Assembly: GCA_963811605.1 (NCBI GenBank) | Contig: CAWESA010000010.1 | Location: 372,001-436,000, forward strand | DNA length: 64,000 nucleotides | Source: CAVQLX01 sp963811605 | Lineage (GTDB): Bacteria > Desulfobacterota > Binatia > DP-6 | Direction of reading: 5' to 3' | In this document: positions 9,320-18,110 of the stretch, piece after piece | How positions within the stretch are numbered: position 1 is the stretch's first letter | Layout of the letters: each line of letters starts with the position of its first letter | Program-made: the position numbers and the translations under genes | Notes under the pieces: generated by a model | What the model saw: only the letters and a program-made list of their open reading frames with translations | Databases searched by the model: none | What the model was told of the DNA's origin: nothing

Positions 9320-9333
9320 CTCCGTACCTCGCC

Positions 9334-9406
9334 CGCAGCCGTTGCTCAGTCGGTTGAGCGGCCTCTCGAGCAGGCGGGGTGCTGGTTCGATCCCAGGACC
9401 CCTTCG
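9334..9406 (+). pseudogene. tRNA-like relic (D-arm, anticodon arm and T-loop visible)
   Basis: A D-arm GCTCAGTCGGTTGAGC is followed by GCCT-CTCGAGC-AGGC, a 4-bp stem with a 7-base loop whose centre would be anticodon CGA (Ser) after T33. A short variable loop and CTGGTTCGATCCCAG, a canonical T-arm, come next. The sequences flanking these arms do not pair as an acceptor stem, and the variable loop is short although serine tRNAs have long ones. It is therefore a decayed tRNA or a tRNA-derived attachment-site remnant rather than a working gene. Confidence 0.45.
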
Positions 9407-9423
9407 ACTCTCGCGCGCCGTCG

Positions 9424-9686
9424 TCAGTCCGTCGCCGTGGGCCTGCCGCAGTGCTCGTACATGCGGTGCACGACCGCGAACACGAATGCCGTCGACCAGC
9501 CGATCAGGATGATACCCTCGAGACCCTGGATCCCCGCCAGGACTCGCCAGCCAGGGCTCGGGACGTGCTCGGGGACTCGAGGTCGTGCTGGTTGCGGGCC
9601 GGCCAGTGGATGAGCACGAGCATCCCCGCGCTCTGGACGATCACGCAGGCTGCAAGCAGCACGAGGGCAAGCAGGACCAGGCACAT
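9424..9686 (-). pseudogene. Two-pore/Ion_trans_2 potassium channel remnant, pore region deleted
   Basis: The N-terminal part from the ATG at 9686 reads MCLVLLALVLLAACVIVQSA, then VLIHWPARNQHDLES, typical of the first membrane helix of small two-TM potassium channel proteins. A neighbouring frame then gives GLEGIILIGWSTAFVFAVVHRMYEH to the stop at 9424, the family's C-terminal helix. The middle, which should carry the second segment and the TVGYGD selectivity filter, is absent, and the two ends are in different frames. An internal deletion plus frame change makes it non-functional. Confidence 0.6.
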
Positions 9687-9767
9687 GGATCACATCGTGA
9701 GAACTCTGGCCTCGATCTCGCAGCTCACGCGGCCGCGCGCCGCGCCGCCTACGCCTCGCCGTCCCAG

Positions 9768-10301
9768 TCAGCCGTTTTCCGCGAGCAGCCCCTGTATCTG
9801 GTCCTCCATCCGGCCATACCATCCCTCCCCCACCTGCTTCAGCCGGATGATGCCACGCCTGTCGACGAGGTACATCGCCGGGTAGGCCCAGTTGTCGAAG
9901 CGGTTCCAGGTCACCAGGTCGCTGTCCACGGCGATCGGGTACGTGATCCCGTGGCGGCGGACGTATGCCTCGACGGTCGCCGGGTCGCGCTCGGCGTCGG
10001 TCTCCGGCGTGAGCACGCCGATCACGAGCAGGCCCTGATCCCCGTACTCGCGGTACCATTCCTCCAGATGCGGCTGGACGTTCCGGCAGCTGGGACAGCT
10101 GAAGGTCCAGAACTCGATCAGCCTCACCTTGCCCCGCAGGCTCGCCGGCTCGATCGGCGTCGTGTTGACCCAGGTGCTGGCCGAGATGTCTGGAGCGGGA
10201 CGAGTCTTCGGGTCGCCGGCTGACCAGATGGTGCTGCACCCGGAGACGAGCGCCAAGAGGATCGCGGCCGTCGCGAGTCGGCGTGTCGCGGTCCTCGGCA
10301 C
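9768..10301 (-). CDS. Thioredoxin-fold lipoprotein (TlpA/redoxin-like)
   Basis: 177-residue periplasmic or membrane-anchored thiol protein. The GTG start at 10301 has an excellent AGGAGGGA site and yields a lipoprotein signal ending LVSGC (lipobox Cys about residue 22). The thioredoxin motif is WTFSCPSC (C69, C72), in IEFWTFSCPSCRNVQPHLEE. The AhpC/TlpA pattern follows: GLLVIGVLTPE, GITYPIAVDSD, WAYPAMYLVDRRGIIRLKQVGEG with the cis-Pro before MYLVD. It belongs to the DipZ/NHL-associated redoxin type. It is the only intact gene in a stretch of decayed genes, so it may be the unit under selection there. The electron partner is unknown. Confidence 0.88.
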   Translation of the reverse strand: MPRTATRRLATAAILLALVSGCSTIWSAGDPKTRPAPDISASTWVNTTPIEPASLRGKVRLIEFWTFSCPSCRNVQPHLEEWYREYGDQGLLVIGVLTPETDAERDPATVEAYVRRHGITYPIAVDSDLVTWNRFDNWAYPAMYLVDRRGIIRLKQVGEGWYGRMEDQIQGLLAENG

Positions 10302-10468
10302 TCCCTCCTTGTCCGCGATTTGCGTCGCAAGAGGAAGTGGCGGCCCCGCGCATTGCCGAGGTCTCCTGGCCCGGGTCCTGCCCCACCCGGGACCTCTCGC
10401 GGCCGCCCGACCGGATCCGGCACCACAATGTGTTGGACGCGAAAGCACGACCGGTCGTAGACTGCGCC

Positions 10469-11919
10469 ATGGAGATGATGGGTCATGCTCGCGGCAAGGG
10501 ACGGATCGGCCTGCTCGCGGCGGCGATCGCGATCGGCTTCGCGATGGTCGCCCCGTCCGCCCGGTCGGAATCCCCGGTGCGGTTCGTCGGCTCGACGGAT
10601 CGGCGGCGCCTGGCACGCCGCCCGAGTTCAACAAGGTCGGCGTCCTCCAGATCGGCAAGAAGAACGCGCGCAACATCCTGATCCTCAACACGGAACCTCC
10701 GCGAGTGCGTCCTACTTCGCGCCTCTCGCGAAGACGGTCCTCAAGCGGGCAAAGGGCTGGGCGGTGTGGGCCGTCGAGCGGCGCGAGAATCTGCTCGAGG
10801 ACCACTCCCTCCTCGACCGCGCCAAGCTGGGGACCGCCGCCCCGCAGGAGGTCTTCGACTACTACCTCGGCTGGCTCGCCGATCCCTCCGTCATGACGCA
10901 CTTCCAGCTCATCCCCGATTCGGACGTCGCCTTCGCGCGCGGGTGGGGGATGCGGGTGGAAATCGAGGTCTCGGCGTCGTCGTCGAGCTCGCGCGCAAGC
11001 AGGCGAAGCGTGTGGTCGTCGGCGGCCACTCGCTCGGCGGGTCGATCACCACCGCCTACGCGACCTGGGACTTCGACGGCGAGCCCGGCGCCGCCGATCT
11101 CGCGGGGCTCGTCTACATCGACGGGGGAAGCAATCCGGCCCCGTCACGCCCGACTCGGCCAGTGCGGCCTTGCTCGCCCTGTCGACTGGCTCGCCATGGC
11201 TGAGCTTCGGCGGCATCGCGGCGCCGTTCGCGGGACTCTTCAACTCGACCGGCTCGCTCGGCGCGATCCTCGACCCGAACACGCCATCGCTCGGCCAGGC
11301 CTTTCCGCTGCTGCCGGCGAACCTCAAGCCGCCCGTCCCGGTGACCAACCTTGCGCAGTACGGATACGCGCTCGACGTGAAGACGTCGCCGCCGAGCCTG
11401 ATCGCCGCGCAGGGACACCTCGGCCAGCTCAGCGCGACAGCCGACCCGACGACCGGCCTGTACGGCTGGGATTCGAGGGGCGCGCTCACGCCGATCCAGC
11501 GCTTCGCCGACATGTTCTCGGGATACGGGCTGGCCCACGACGACGGGCTCCTGAGCCTCGACGGCACGGCGTGGTATCACCCGCTCCGGCTCACGATCGA
11601 CGCCGGAGCGGTGGCACAGGGGAACGCCAACCCGGCGCAGGACGTGCTCGAGGTGCGCGCCACCCACGGGCACGACCTGCCATCCACGCTCCGCATCCTC
11701 GCGTTCGGCGCGGCGCTGGGAGGCCAGCGCGTACTGGACGCCGCGACCCAGCTCGCCAGCCAGTCGAACATCCCGCTCGACAACCTCTCGTTGCTCGACC
11801 GGCACGAGGCCTACGCCCACAACGACCCGAACAGCGCATTTCCCCAGAACGACTTCGTGGACCAGCTGGTGCCGTTCCTGCATCAGGTGAGGCGAACGCG
11901 CGTCCCGCGGCGACTCTAG
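10469..11919 (+). pseudogene. Secreted alpha/beta-hydrolase (lipase-like) broken by several frameshifts
   Basis: Coding similarity continues across this span but changes frame at least four times. From the ATG at 10469 a signal peptide reads LLAAAIAIGFAMVAPSARSE. The next frame has GTPPEFNKVGVLQIGKK and ARNILILN. Another has SYFAPLAKTVLKRAKGWAVW, then GWLADPSVMTHFQLI. Another has VVVELARKQAKRVVVGGHSLGGSI with the GHSLGG nucleophile elbow and LAGLVYIDGGSNPAP. The last (from about 11170 to the stop at 11919) has LALSTGSPWLSFGG to LDRHEAYAHNDPNSAFPQ, a plausible Asp/His end. As read it cannot make one protein. It is either a decayed gene or a badly sequenced one. Confidence 0.7.
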
Positions 11920-12060
11920 CGATTCGCGCGAGGACGCGGCCGCCCGCGTGCGCTCCGCGACTCTGCGGGCGCCGCTTTCTCGACCTCACCCGATGACGTG
12001 ATTGTCTAGCCCCTCGGGTCGAAGGCCGATGGAACGGCTCGAGACGCTCCGGTCGCACGT

Positions 12061-12463
12061 CCTTGACCTGCCGGCGCTGTGGTCGTGTTCGCGGTCTGCG
12101 TCTCGACCTGGACGACCGGGTTCTCGGTGCTGGGCGACGACCCAGCCCGTCGAGATCGTGGTCTTCGTCCCCCTGATCCTGTTCGGGCTGAGTCGCGCCG
12201 GTGCGTGGGTCCTGGGCCGGACGCGGCACAACGAGGACGCGTACTTCGTGCTGATGCTCGGCATCATGGCCGTGGCGGGGGTACTGGCGAAAGCCATCGA
12301 CCTGCCGGACATCGTCGGCGCGTTCCTGGCCGGCCTGGCGGTCAACGCGGCGGTCGCTGGCCACCGGCGAAGGTCAAGCTGCAGTTCTTCGGCCAGGCCC
12401 TGTTCATTACCGCCTTCTTCATCGTTCCGGGTTTCCTCTGGCGCAGGCCCCGGTGCGCGAAGC
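12061..12463 (+). pseudogene. Cation:proton antiporter fragment
   Basis: Internal piece of a CPA2-type Na+/H+ antiporter in three frames: VVVFAVCVSTWTTGFSVLGDD, then PVEIVVFVPLILFGLSRAGAW and AYFVLMLGIMAVAGVLAK with DLPDIVGAFLAGLAVNAAV, then VKLQFFGQALFITAFFIVPGF. The last piece corresponds to the KL-x-F-x-G-x-ALFIP-FF region of these transporters. The N-terminal helices and the C-terminal part are missing, and the 3' end stops where IS110 sequence begins. Insertion of or recombination at the IS is the likely cause. Confidence 0.65.
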
Positions 12464-13391
12464 GGGTCCGACCGCTCAGGCGCGTGCCGGCACTCTCGTT
12501 GTTGCCCGGGCAGAGACCAGGCCCCTGATGCCGCATGGCCCGCGGTGGGAAAGCGGCTCATGTCACAGCCGAGTTCGGCGACGATCGTCTCAGCGATGCG
12601 ACGGGCCACCCCCGGGATGGTCTCGAGGCGCGCGACCGCGGCGGCCGCGGCGGCGGTGCACGTCGCGACAGATACGGCCCTCACAGGTCGCCAATGGCCT
12701 CGTCGAGGAATGCGATGTGGCGCAGGAGCTGGGCGAGCAGAAAGTGGGGAGGGACGGGACGCGCTCAGTGAGCGCCTCGGCGAGCGCCGGGCGTTTGCGC
12801 CGTAGGCTCCGCTGGGCCAGCTCCGCCAGCTCCTCGGGGGGGGCCAGCGCCGGCGATCAGCGCCTGCAGCATCGCGCGCGCCGATACCCCGAGCACCGTG
12901 GTGACCACGCGCCCGCGCTTGATGTTCGCCGTCTCGAGGACCGTCAGGACGCCGTTCGCCTCCCGGGCCCGCTCCTCGATCAGCCGCTTGCGGTAGCGGA
13001 CCACGTCGCGCACCTCGCGCTGCGCCGCCGGCGGCACGAAGCGGCCGCGCAGCAGCCCGAGTTCGAGCAGCTGCGCGAGCCACTCGCTGTCGCGCACATC
13101 CGTCTTGCGCCCGGGCACCATCTTTGACGTGCTGGGCGTTGACCCGGAGCCACTCGAAGCGATCCTCGAGGAGGTGGTAGACCGGCCGCCAGGAGACTCC
13201 CGTCGACTCCATGGCGACGTGCAGCCGGCAGCGCTCAGCCAGTCCACCAGCTGCAGCAGCGCGCGGGTCGTGGTGCCGAAGGTCCGCCACTCCTGGCGGC
13301 GCGCCGGCCCGTCGCCCGGCGAGCGGAGACACGCGGTGACGCTGGCCTTGTGCATGTCGAGGCCGCCGCAGACCGGGTAGAGGACGTCCAT
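12464..13391 (-). mobile_element. Degraded IS110-family element (transposase in several frames)
   Basis: Transposase of the DEDD/Tnp_1-Tnp_20 (IS110/IS116/IS902) family on the minus strand. From the ATG at 13391 it reads MDVLYPVCGGLDMHKASVTA (first catalytic Asp). A second frame has ESTGVSWRPVYHLLEDRFEW and LRVNAQHVK. The first frame resumes with GRKTDVRDSEWLAQLLELGL and REVRDVVRYRKRLIEERA. A further frame holds ARLETIPGVARRIAETIVAE, and the last holds CPGNNESAGTRLSGRTR, the serine-containing C-terminal domain. Multiple indels make it inactive. The left boundary is set where antiporter sequence starts; the right end upstream of 13391 is not defined by visible repeats, as expected for IS110, which lacks terminal inverted repeats. 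Confidence 0.78.
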
Positions 13392-13736
13392 CGGCCCCCT
13401 CGCTTTCTGCACAGGGCGGTGAGGGGCTCACCGCGAAGAAGATCCTACGCGTGCTGTCGACCAGGAACGCCACCACTCACGAGTCGCACCGGCAGTCTCG
13501 CTAGTCGCATACGAGTTGCAGCCCCCATTGAATCTACCAGTCATGCCCCCGACGATGAAGAGGCTCGACCGAAACTCAACCGGACGCATGAGGATGTCAC
13601 GCCCATCGCGGTGGCTGGCACGTTCACTGCCAGGTTCCGAGCGCGACAGGTGGTCGCCGAGGGCGCGCGCGGCACGGGGGCAACCACTGAAGGCTGGCGG
13701 GTCCGGTGCATCGAGCCGGACTGGCCCGGAGGAGCC
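13392..13736. other. Gap between the IS110 transposase and the Cys-rich gene
   Basis: No gene is visible. The part next to 13391 would be the non-coding end of the IS110 element. In IS110-family elements such an end encodes the structured bridge RNA, but I could not define a fold here. The distal part is the leader of the gene at 13737, with GGAGGA about 6 bp before its ATG. Confidence 0.4.
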
Positions 13737-16211
13737 ATGAGCGAGGGACGATTCCGGACGCTAACCACGGCCACGACGCTGGCACTCGCGAGCATCGCGC
13801 TCTCGGCGACGATTGCGGGCGCTCAGGAAAGGAGCAAGTGCACGCGCCTGAAGTTCCTCATTGCCGGCAAGGTGGCCTCCCAGAAGGGGAAGTGCTTGAG
13901 CCTCATCTTCAAGAAGGGAGACCCGAGCGATCCGACGGAGTGTCTCGCGAAGGCGGATGCGCTCCTCGCCAAGAAGTGGCCCAAGGCGGAGGCGAAGGGC
14001 GACTGCATTGCCCCCGGAGCGGACGCGGCCAACGTCGTTGACGTCACCAACATCTTCGTGGCGGAACTGTTCGGCCTCCTCTCGCCGAGCCCTCAGGGCG
14101 GGAACAAGTGCACGAGCCTGGAGTACCTCAGCGCCGGCCAGGTGGCCTCTCGGAAGGTCAAGTGCTCGAGCGTCGCGCTCAAGAAGGGAGTGCCGATCGA
14201 TCCGAAGTGCATCGCGAAGGCGAATGCCCTCCTCGACCGGAAGTGGTCCAAGGCGCAGGCAAACGGCAACTTCTTTTGCACCGTCCCTGGAGCGGACGCG
14301 GCCGACGCCCTGGCCGTCATCGACGCGTTCGTGGCGCGACTCACCGACGTCCTCCACTCGCAGTGCGACCCGCAATGCCCGGTTGGCGAAACCTGCTTCA
14401 CGCTCCAGGTTCCCGGCCAGCCCGCGGCGATCCAGTGCGCCCAGTCCTGCCCCTGCGCGGCCGCCTTTGAAGCCATCGACTACTCCAGCCTCGTCTGCGG
14501 CGGGACCATTGAGGTCGATTGCGCTGGGCAACCGTTCCCCGTAAGCGCGCCGCCAGGCATCATCGTCGTGACGCCCGAGTATGTGGGTTGCGTCTACACG
14601 ATGCTGCAAGGGTTCATCGACGCCTCCGCGTTCAATGCGGACGGGACGCCGGCTGACACCGATGGCGATGGAGTCTTCGACCGCTTCGGCGGCCAATGCG
14701 ACAACTGCCCCAACGACCCGAACCCCGGTCAACAGGATTACAATGGCAATGGCGTCGGTGATGCCTGCGATCCCCAGTGTCATACGGACGCGGACTGCGA
14801 CGATGGCAAGACCGCGACGCGGGACGTCTGCGCCGCCGGGCTGTGCTCGAACGAGCCCGTGATCTGCCCCGACGGCGTGTTCGATGGCACGCAGTGCGTG
14901 ACGGGCGACTGCTGCTGGACGGCCGAGCTGTTGCAGACCCTCTTCGGAGGAGTCACGCCGTCGCTGTGCAAGGCGGCGAACAGTACCGGTGACACCGCAG
15001 TGCTTCAGTCGGCCGACTTCGCGGCGACGTGGACCCCGTCCAACGAGATAACGACCCTCGATGATCTCACGACCGGCTCCATCGACTGTCACGTCGAGGG
15101 CTCCAGCCAGGCGTGTGTAGACCTCTTGCAGATGAGTGACCTGTGGACTCAATGTTCGGAGATAGAGTGCGCGTTGTCACCAGGAAGCCCGATCTGCCCG
15201 CTGAATCTCGTCTGTGATTCGAGCAAGGTGCCAGGAGACCCAGCAGCTGGTCTGTGCGTCGGGTGCATCTCAAGCGCCGATTGCCCGGCCGGTTCCGTCT
15301 GCGACGTCACGAACAACGCGTGCGTACAAGGGCAGTGCGCATCGGCCGCGGATTGCGACGATGGGGATCCCTGCACGAACAACCCGTGCGACGCGGCGAC
15401 ACACACGTGTGGACCCACCAGTGCCGTTGTCTGCCCATCGGGAGAGGTCTGCGCCCCCAGCGGTCAGAACGCCGGCACATGCGTGGAGTGCAACTCCAGC
15501 GCCGATTGCTCGGCCGGCGTCTGTGACGTCACGAGCAACACGTGCGTAGCGTGCGTATCGGCCGCGGATTGCGACGATGGGGATTCCTGCACGAACAACC
15601 CGTGCAACACGGCGACACACACGTGTGGACCCACCAGTGCCGTTGTCTGCCCATCGGGAAAGGTCTGCGCCCCCAGCGGTCAGAACGCTGGCACATGCGT
15701 CGAGTGCAACTCCAGCGCCGATTGCTCGGCCGGCGTCTGTGACGTCACGAGCAACACGTGCGTAGCGTGCGTATCGGCCGCGGATTGCGACGATGGGGAT
15801 TCCTGCACGAACAACCCGTGCAACACGGCGACACACACGTGTGGACTCATCAGTGACATTGTCTGCCCATCTGGAAAGGTCTGCGCCCCCAGCGGTCAGA
15901 ACGCTGGCACATGCGTCGAGTGCAACTCCAGCGCCGATTGCTCGGCCGGCGTCTGTGACGTCACGAGCAACACGTGCGTAGCGTGCGTATCGGCCGCGGA
16001 TTGCGACGATGGGCATTCCTGCACGAACAACCCGTGCAACACGGCGACACACACGTGTGGACTCATCAGTGACGTTTTGTGCCCATCGGGAAGGTTCTGC
16101 GCTCCCAGCGGTCAGAACGTCGGCAGATGCGTCCAGTGCCTCACCAACGCCGACTGCGTGGGGGTGAACATGGAATGCAGCCCCAATGGCGATTGCCTGA
16201 TGATCTTTTAG
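13737..16211 (+). CDS. Secreted Cys-rich repeat protein with Ca-binding type-3-like segment
   Basis: 824-residue exported protein. A signal peptide (TLALASIALSATIAGAQ) is followed by two ~85-residue modules: KCTRLKFLIAGKVASQKGKC with CLAKADALLAKKWPKAEAKGDC, and KCTSLEYLSAGQVASRKVKC with CIAKANALLDRKWSKAQANG. A Cys-rich middle (QCDPQCPVGETCF) follows, then an Asp-rich thrombospondin-type-3-like stretch DTDGDGVFDRFGGQCDNCP. The last ~290 residues are four 72-residue repeats with 12-14 Cys each (CDDGDSCTNNPC, CGPTSAVVCPSG, CAPSGQNAGTCVEC). The start ATG has GGAGGA upstream. These disulfide-rich repeats resemble myxobacterial and deltaproteobacterial surface proteins. An adhesive or structural role is inferred; no enzyme motif is seen. 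Confidence 0.87.
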   Translation: MSEGRFRTLTTATTLALASIALSATIAGAQERSKCTRLKFLIAGKVASQKGKCLSLIFKKGDPSDPTECLAKADALLAKKWPKAEAKGDCIAPGADAANVVDVTNIFVAELFGLLSPSPQGGNKCTSLEYLSAGQVASRKVKCSSVALKKGVPIDPKCIAKANALLDRKWSKAQANGNFFCTVPGADAADALAVIDAFVARLTDVLHSQCDPQCPVGETCFTLQVPGQPAAIQCAQSCPCAAAFEAIDYSSLVCGGTIEVDCAGQPFPVSAPPGIIVVTPEYVGCVYTMLQGFIDASAFNADGTPADTDGDGVFDRFGGQCDNCPNDPNPGQQDYNGNGVGDACDPQCHTDADCDDGKTATRDVCAAGLCSNEPVICPDGVFDGTQCVTGDCCWTAELLQTLFGGVTPSLCKAANSTGDTAVLQSADFAATWTPSNEITTLDDLTTGSIDCHVEGSSQACVDLLQMSDLWTQCSEIECALSPGSPICPLNLVCDSSKVPGDPAAGLCVGCISSADCPAGSVCDVTNNACVQGQCASAADCDDGDPCTNNPCDAATHTCGPTSAVVCPSGEVCAPSGQNAGTCVECNSSADCSAGVCDVTSNTCVACVSAADCDDGDSCTNNPCNTATHTCGPTSAVVCPSGKVCAPSGQNAGTCVECNSSADCSAGVCDVTSNTCVACVSAADCDDGDSCTNNPCNTATHTCGLISDIVCPSGKVCAPSGQNAGTCVECNSSADCSAGVCDVTSNTCVACVSAADCDDGHSCTNNPCNTATHTCGLISDVLCPSGRFCAPSGQNVGRCVQCLTNADCVGVNMECSPNGDCLMIF
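15341..16204 (+). repeat. Four tandem 216-bp repeats
   Basis: Units start at 15341, 15557, 15773 and 15989, each 216 bp (72 codons), keyed by ATCGGCCGCG and GATTGCGACGATGGG. Units 2 and 3 are almost identical. Unit 1 differs mainly at its start, and the last unit drifts at its 3' end. All stay in frame in the Cys-rich protein. Near-identity at the DNA level points to recent duplication or gene conversion. Confidence 0.95.
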
Positions 16212-16554
16212 GCCCGGGTTGGCGAAAGGCCCACGGGAACCCGGAGACGCGCCATAGACTGCGCTCCGGCTGGCCGCGTCGGCGAGCCGCTCGGTGTCGG
16301 TCCGTCCTGCGCCCGGCGCGCGCGGCGGCGTGGCGTCACCGGTCGACGTCGCGCCGACGCGCCGGGCGGCGACCTCGAGAGCGACAACCCCCGGAGCGGG
16401 CCCGGCTCGAGGCTGGCGGATCCACGTGAGGGGCGGCCACCGCCAGCGAGGCCGCGAGTTCAGCGTGGTTTGGTCACCTCAACGTCCTGCCGGCCTCCGG
16501 GGCCCGTGACTCGCCACCCCCGATTCTGCGCCGGCCCACCAGAAGGAGACGGGC
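16212..16554. other. Intergenic region upstream of the solenoid gene
   Basis: Apart from the weak hairpin at its start I see no gene. The last 14 bases contain AGAAGGAGA, the ribosome-binding site for the ATG at 16555. A promoter for the two-gene cassette presumably lies here, but no clear -35/-10 pair can be picked. Confidence 0.5.
16214..16244 (+). terminator. Possible hairpin just after the Cys-rich gene
   Basis: CCGGGTT at 16214-16220 pairs with AACCCGG at 16238-16244 across a 17-base loop, immediately after the TAG at 16209-16211. The stem is only 7 bp and no T-run follows, so a terminator role is tentative. Confidence 0.35.
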
Positions 16555-18105
16555 ATGCCCACGTTCAAGAATGAAGTCACGGGAAGCAACCAGATCGCCA
16601 TCGTCGGCATCAGCGACAAGCATCACGGTGTCGCGGGCGAGAGCAAGGCGGACGGCGCCGGCGTCCTGGGCGCCAGTGTGAGCGGCGATGGCGTGTCGGG
16701 CTTTAGCAAGTCGGGCACCGGCGTCGTCGGCCAGAGCGACGCCGAAGCTGGCGTGCGGGGCTTGAGCAAGACGAGCCATGGCGTGGAAGGCCTGTCGCAG
16801 ACCAGCGATGCGGTCGTGGGCACCGCCGACACCGGCAATGGAGTTTCCGGCAGCAGCCACACGGGCTGCGGCGTCGTCGCGCAGAGCGAAAGCTCCTCCG
16901 CCGTGCGCGCAGTGTCCAAGTCCGGTCGCGGCGTCGAAGGCTGGTCCGAGTCCTCCTATGGCGTGTCGGGCGACAGCAAATCTTCCGCTGGCGTGCGCGG
17001 CACGTCAGTGGAAGGCCGCGGCGTGGAGGGCTGGAGCACGCGCAGCGAAGGCGTGGTAGGCATCTGCGAAACCGGCACCGGCGTGTGCGGCGTCGCGGGC
17101 CGCAGCTCCATCTTCGGCAGATACGGTGATTCGGTGTCCTCTGACGTGTTTCGCGTCGGCGCGGCGGCCAAGCAATGGGTGGAATCGGCGGCGAGCGTCG
17201 CGCGTGAGCGCGCGGAGAGTGTCGCGCAGGTGCGCGCCGATGACGAGCAGGCCAACGCCACTGCCATGCGGTCCGCGTCGCGGGACGTCGCGACATTCGC
17301 GACGCCTGTCGGGGTGGATCCGCCCGCATTCGTCGCCGGAATTTCCAGTCAGGTAGGTGCGGCGCCGGCCGGAAGCGGAGTCCTCATCCACGACACCTTC
17401 GATGACTCCGCAGGCATCGGCGTCTGCGGCGAGCATCGCGCCGCGGGTATCGGCGTCAAGGCTGTCAGCAAGTCGGGCATGGGGCTCGCGGCCTACAGCA
17501 CGGACTACGAAGCCGTGCATGCGGAGACGCATTCGCCGCGGACCGCCGCGATAGCGGCCTACAACCTCAACCCGCGCGGCACGGGTGCGGCCATCTTCGC
17601 CAGGAAGGACGGCCGCGAGGGCCATGCGGGGTTCTTCGATGGCAAGGTGTGGGTCAGCGGCGAGCTGGCCGTGGGCGGCGACGTCGTGCTCGCCAACGCC
17701 GACTGCGCCGAGGACTTCGATGTAGTTGACCTCGAATCCGCCGAGCCCGGCAGCGTCATGGTGCTCGGTGATGACGGCGTGCTGCGTCCCTGCGACGAGC
17801 CGTACGACAAGCGGGCTGTCGGAGTGATCTCGGGTGCCGGGCAGTACAAGCCCGGGCTCATCCTCGACAAGCACCCGTCGAATCTCAGCCGCTCGCCCGT
17901 GGCACTGCTCGGCAAGGTGTGCTGCAAGGTAACCGCGGAGAACGGCGCCATCGAGATCGGCGACCTGCTGACGACTTCGTCCACACCGGGGCATGCCATG
18001 AGGGCAGCCGATTCCACGCGTGCCTTCGGCGCCGTCATCGGCAAGGCCCTGCGACCCTGGCGCGAAGGCACCGGCCTCATTTCCATCCTGGTCGCGCTGC
18101 AGTAG
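16555..18105 (+). CDS. Beta-solenoid-like GV-repeat protein
   Basis: 516-residue protein. About residues 20-190 are a run of 11-12-residue repeats of the form G-V-x-G-x-S-x-(S/T)-x-x-G (GVAGESKADGAG, GVSGFSKSGTG, GVVGQSDAEAG, GVRGLSKTSHG, GVEGLSQTSD), which suggests a stacked beta-solenoid. A helical segment (AAKQWVESAASVARERAESV) and a second, looser repeat set (GIGVKAVSKSG, AAIAAYNLNPRGTG) follow. The C-terminal domain opens with VSGELAVGGDVVLANADCAEDF and ends AFGAVIGKALRP and GTGLISILVALQ. That tail occurs in many bacterial fibre-like repeat proteins. No signal peptide is visible. The metalloprotease gene starts 5 bp downstream, so the two form a unit. Function is unknown. Confidence 0.8.
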   Translation: MPTFKNEVTGSNQIAIVGISDKHHGVAGESKADGAGVLGASVSGDGVSGFSKSGTGVVGQSDAEAGVRGLSKTSHGVEGLSQTSDAVVGTADTGNGVSGSSHTGCGVVAQSESSSAVRAVSKSGRGVEGWSESSYGVSGDSKSSAGVRGTSVEGRGVEGWSTRSEGVVGICETGTGVCGVAGRSSIFGRYGDSVSSDVFRVGAAAKQWVESAASVARERAESVAQVRADDEQANATAMRSASRDVATFATPVGVDPPAFVAGISSQVGAAPAGSGVLIHDTFDDSAGIGVCGEHRAAGIGVKAVSKSGMGLAAYSTDYEAVHAETHSPRTAAIAAYNLNPRGTGAAIFARKDGREGHAGFFDGKVWVSGELAVGGDVVLANADCAEDFDVVDLESAEPGSVMVLGDDGVLRPCDEPYDKRAVGVISGAGQYKPGLILDKHPSNLSRSPVALLGKVCCKVTAENGAIEIGDLLTTSSTPGHAMRAADSTRAFGAVIGKALRPWREGTGLISILVALQ

Positions 18106-18110
18106 CCATC

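Noticed and set aside
15270..16052. An antisense repeat protein on the minus strand of the 216-bp repeats
   Set aside because: It exists only because the repeats are in phase; the plus-strand translation has signal peptide, ribosome-binding site and ordered Cys repeats.
15341..16204. CRISPR array
   Set aside because: The repeats are 216 bp, contiguous and coding, with no spacers. No CRISPR-like array was seen elsewhere.
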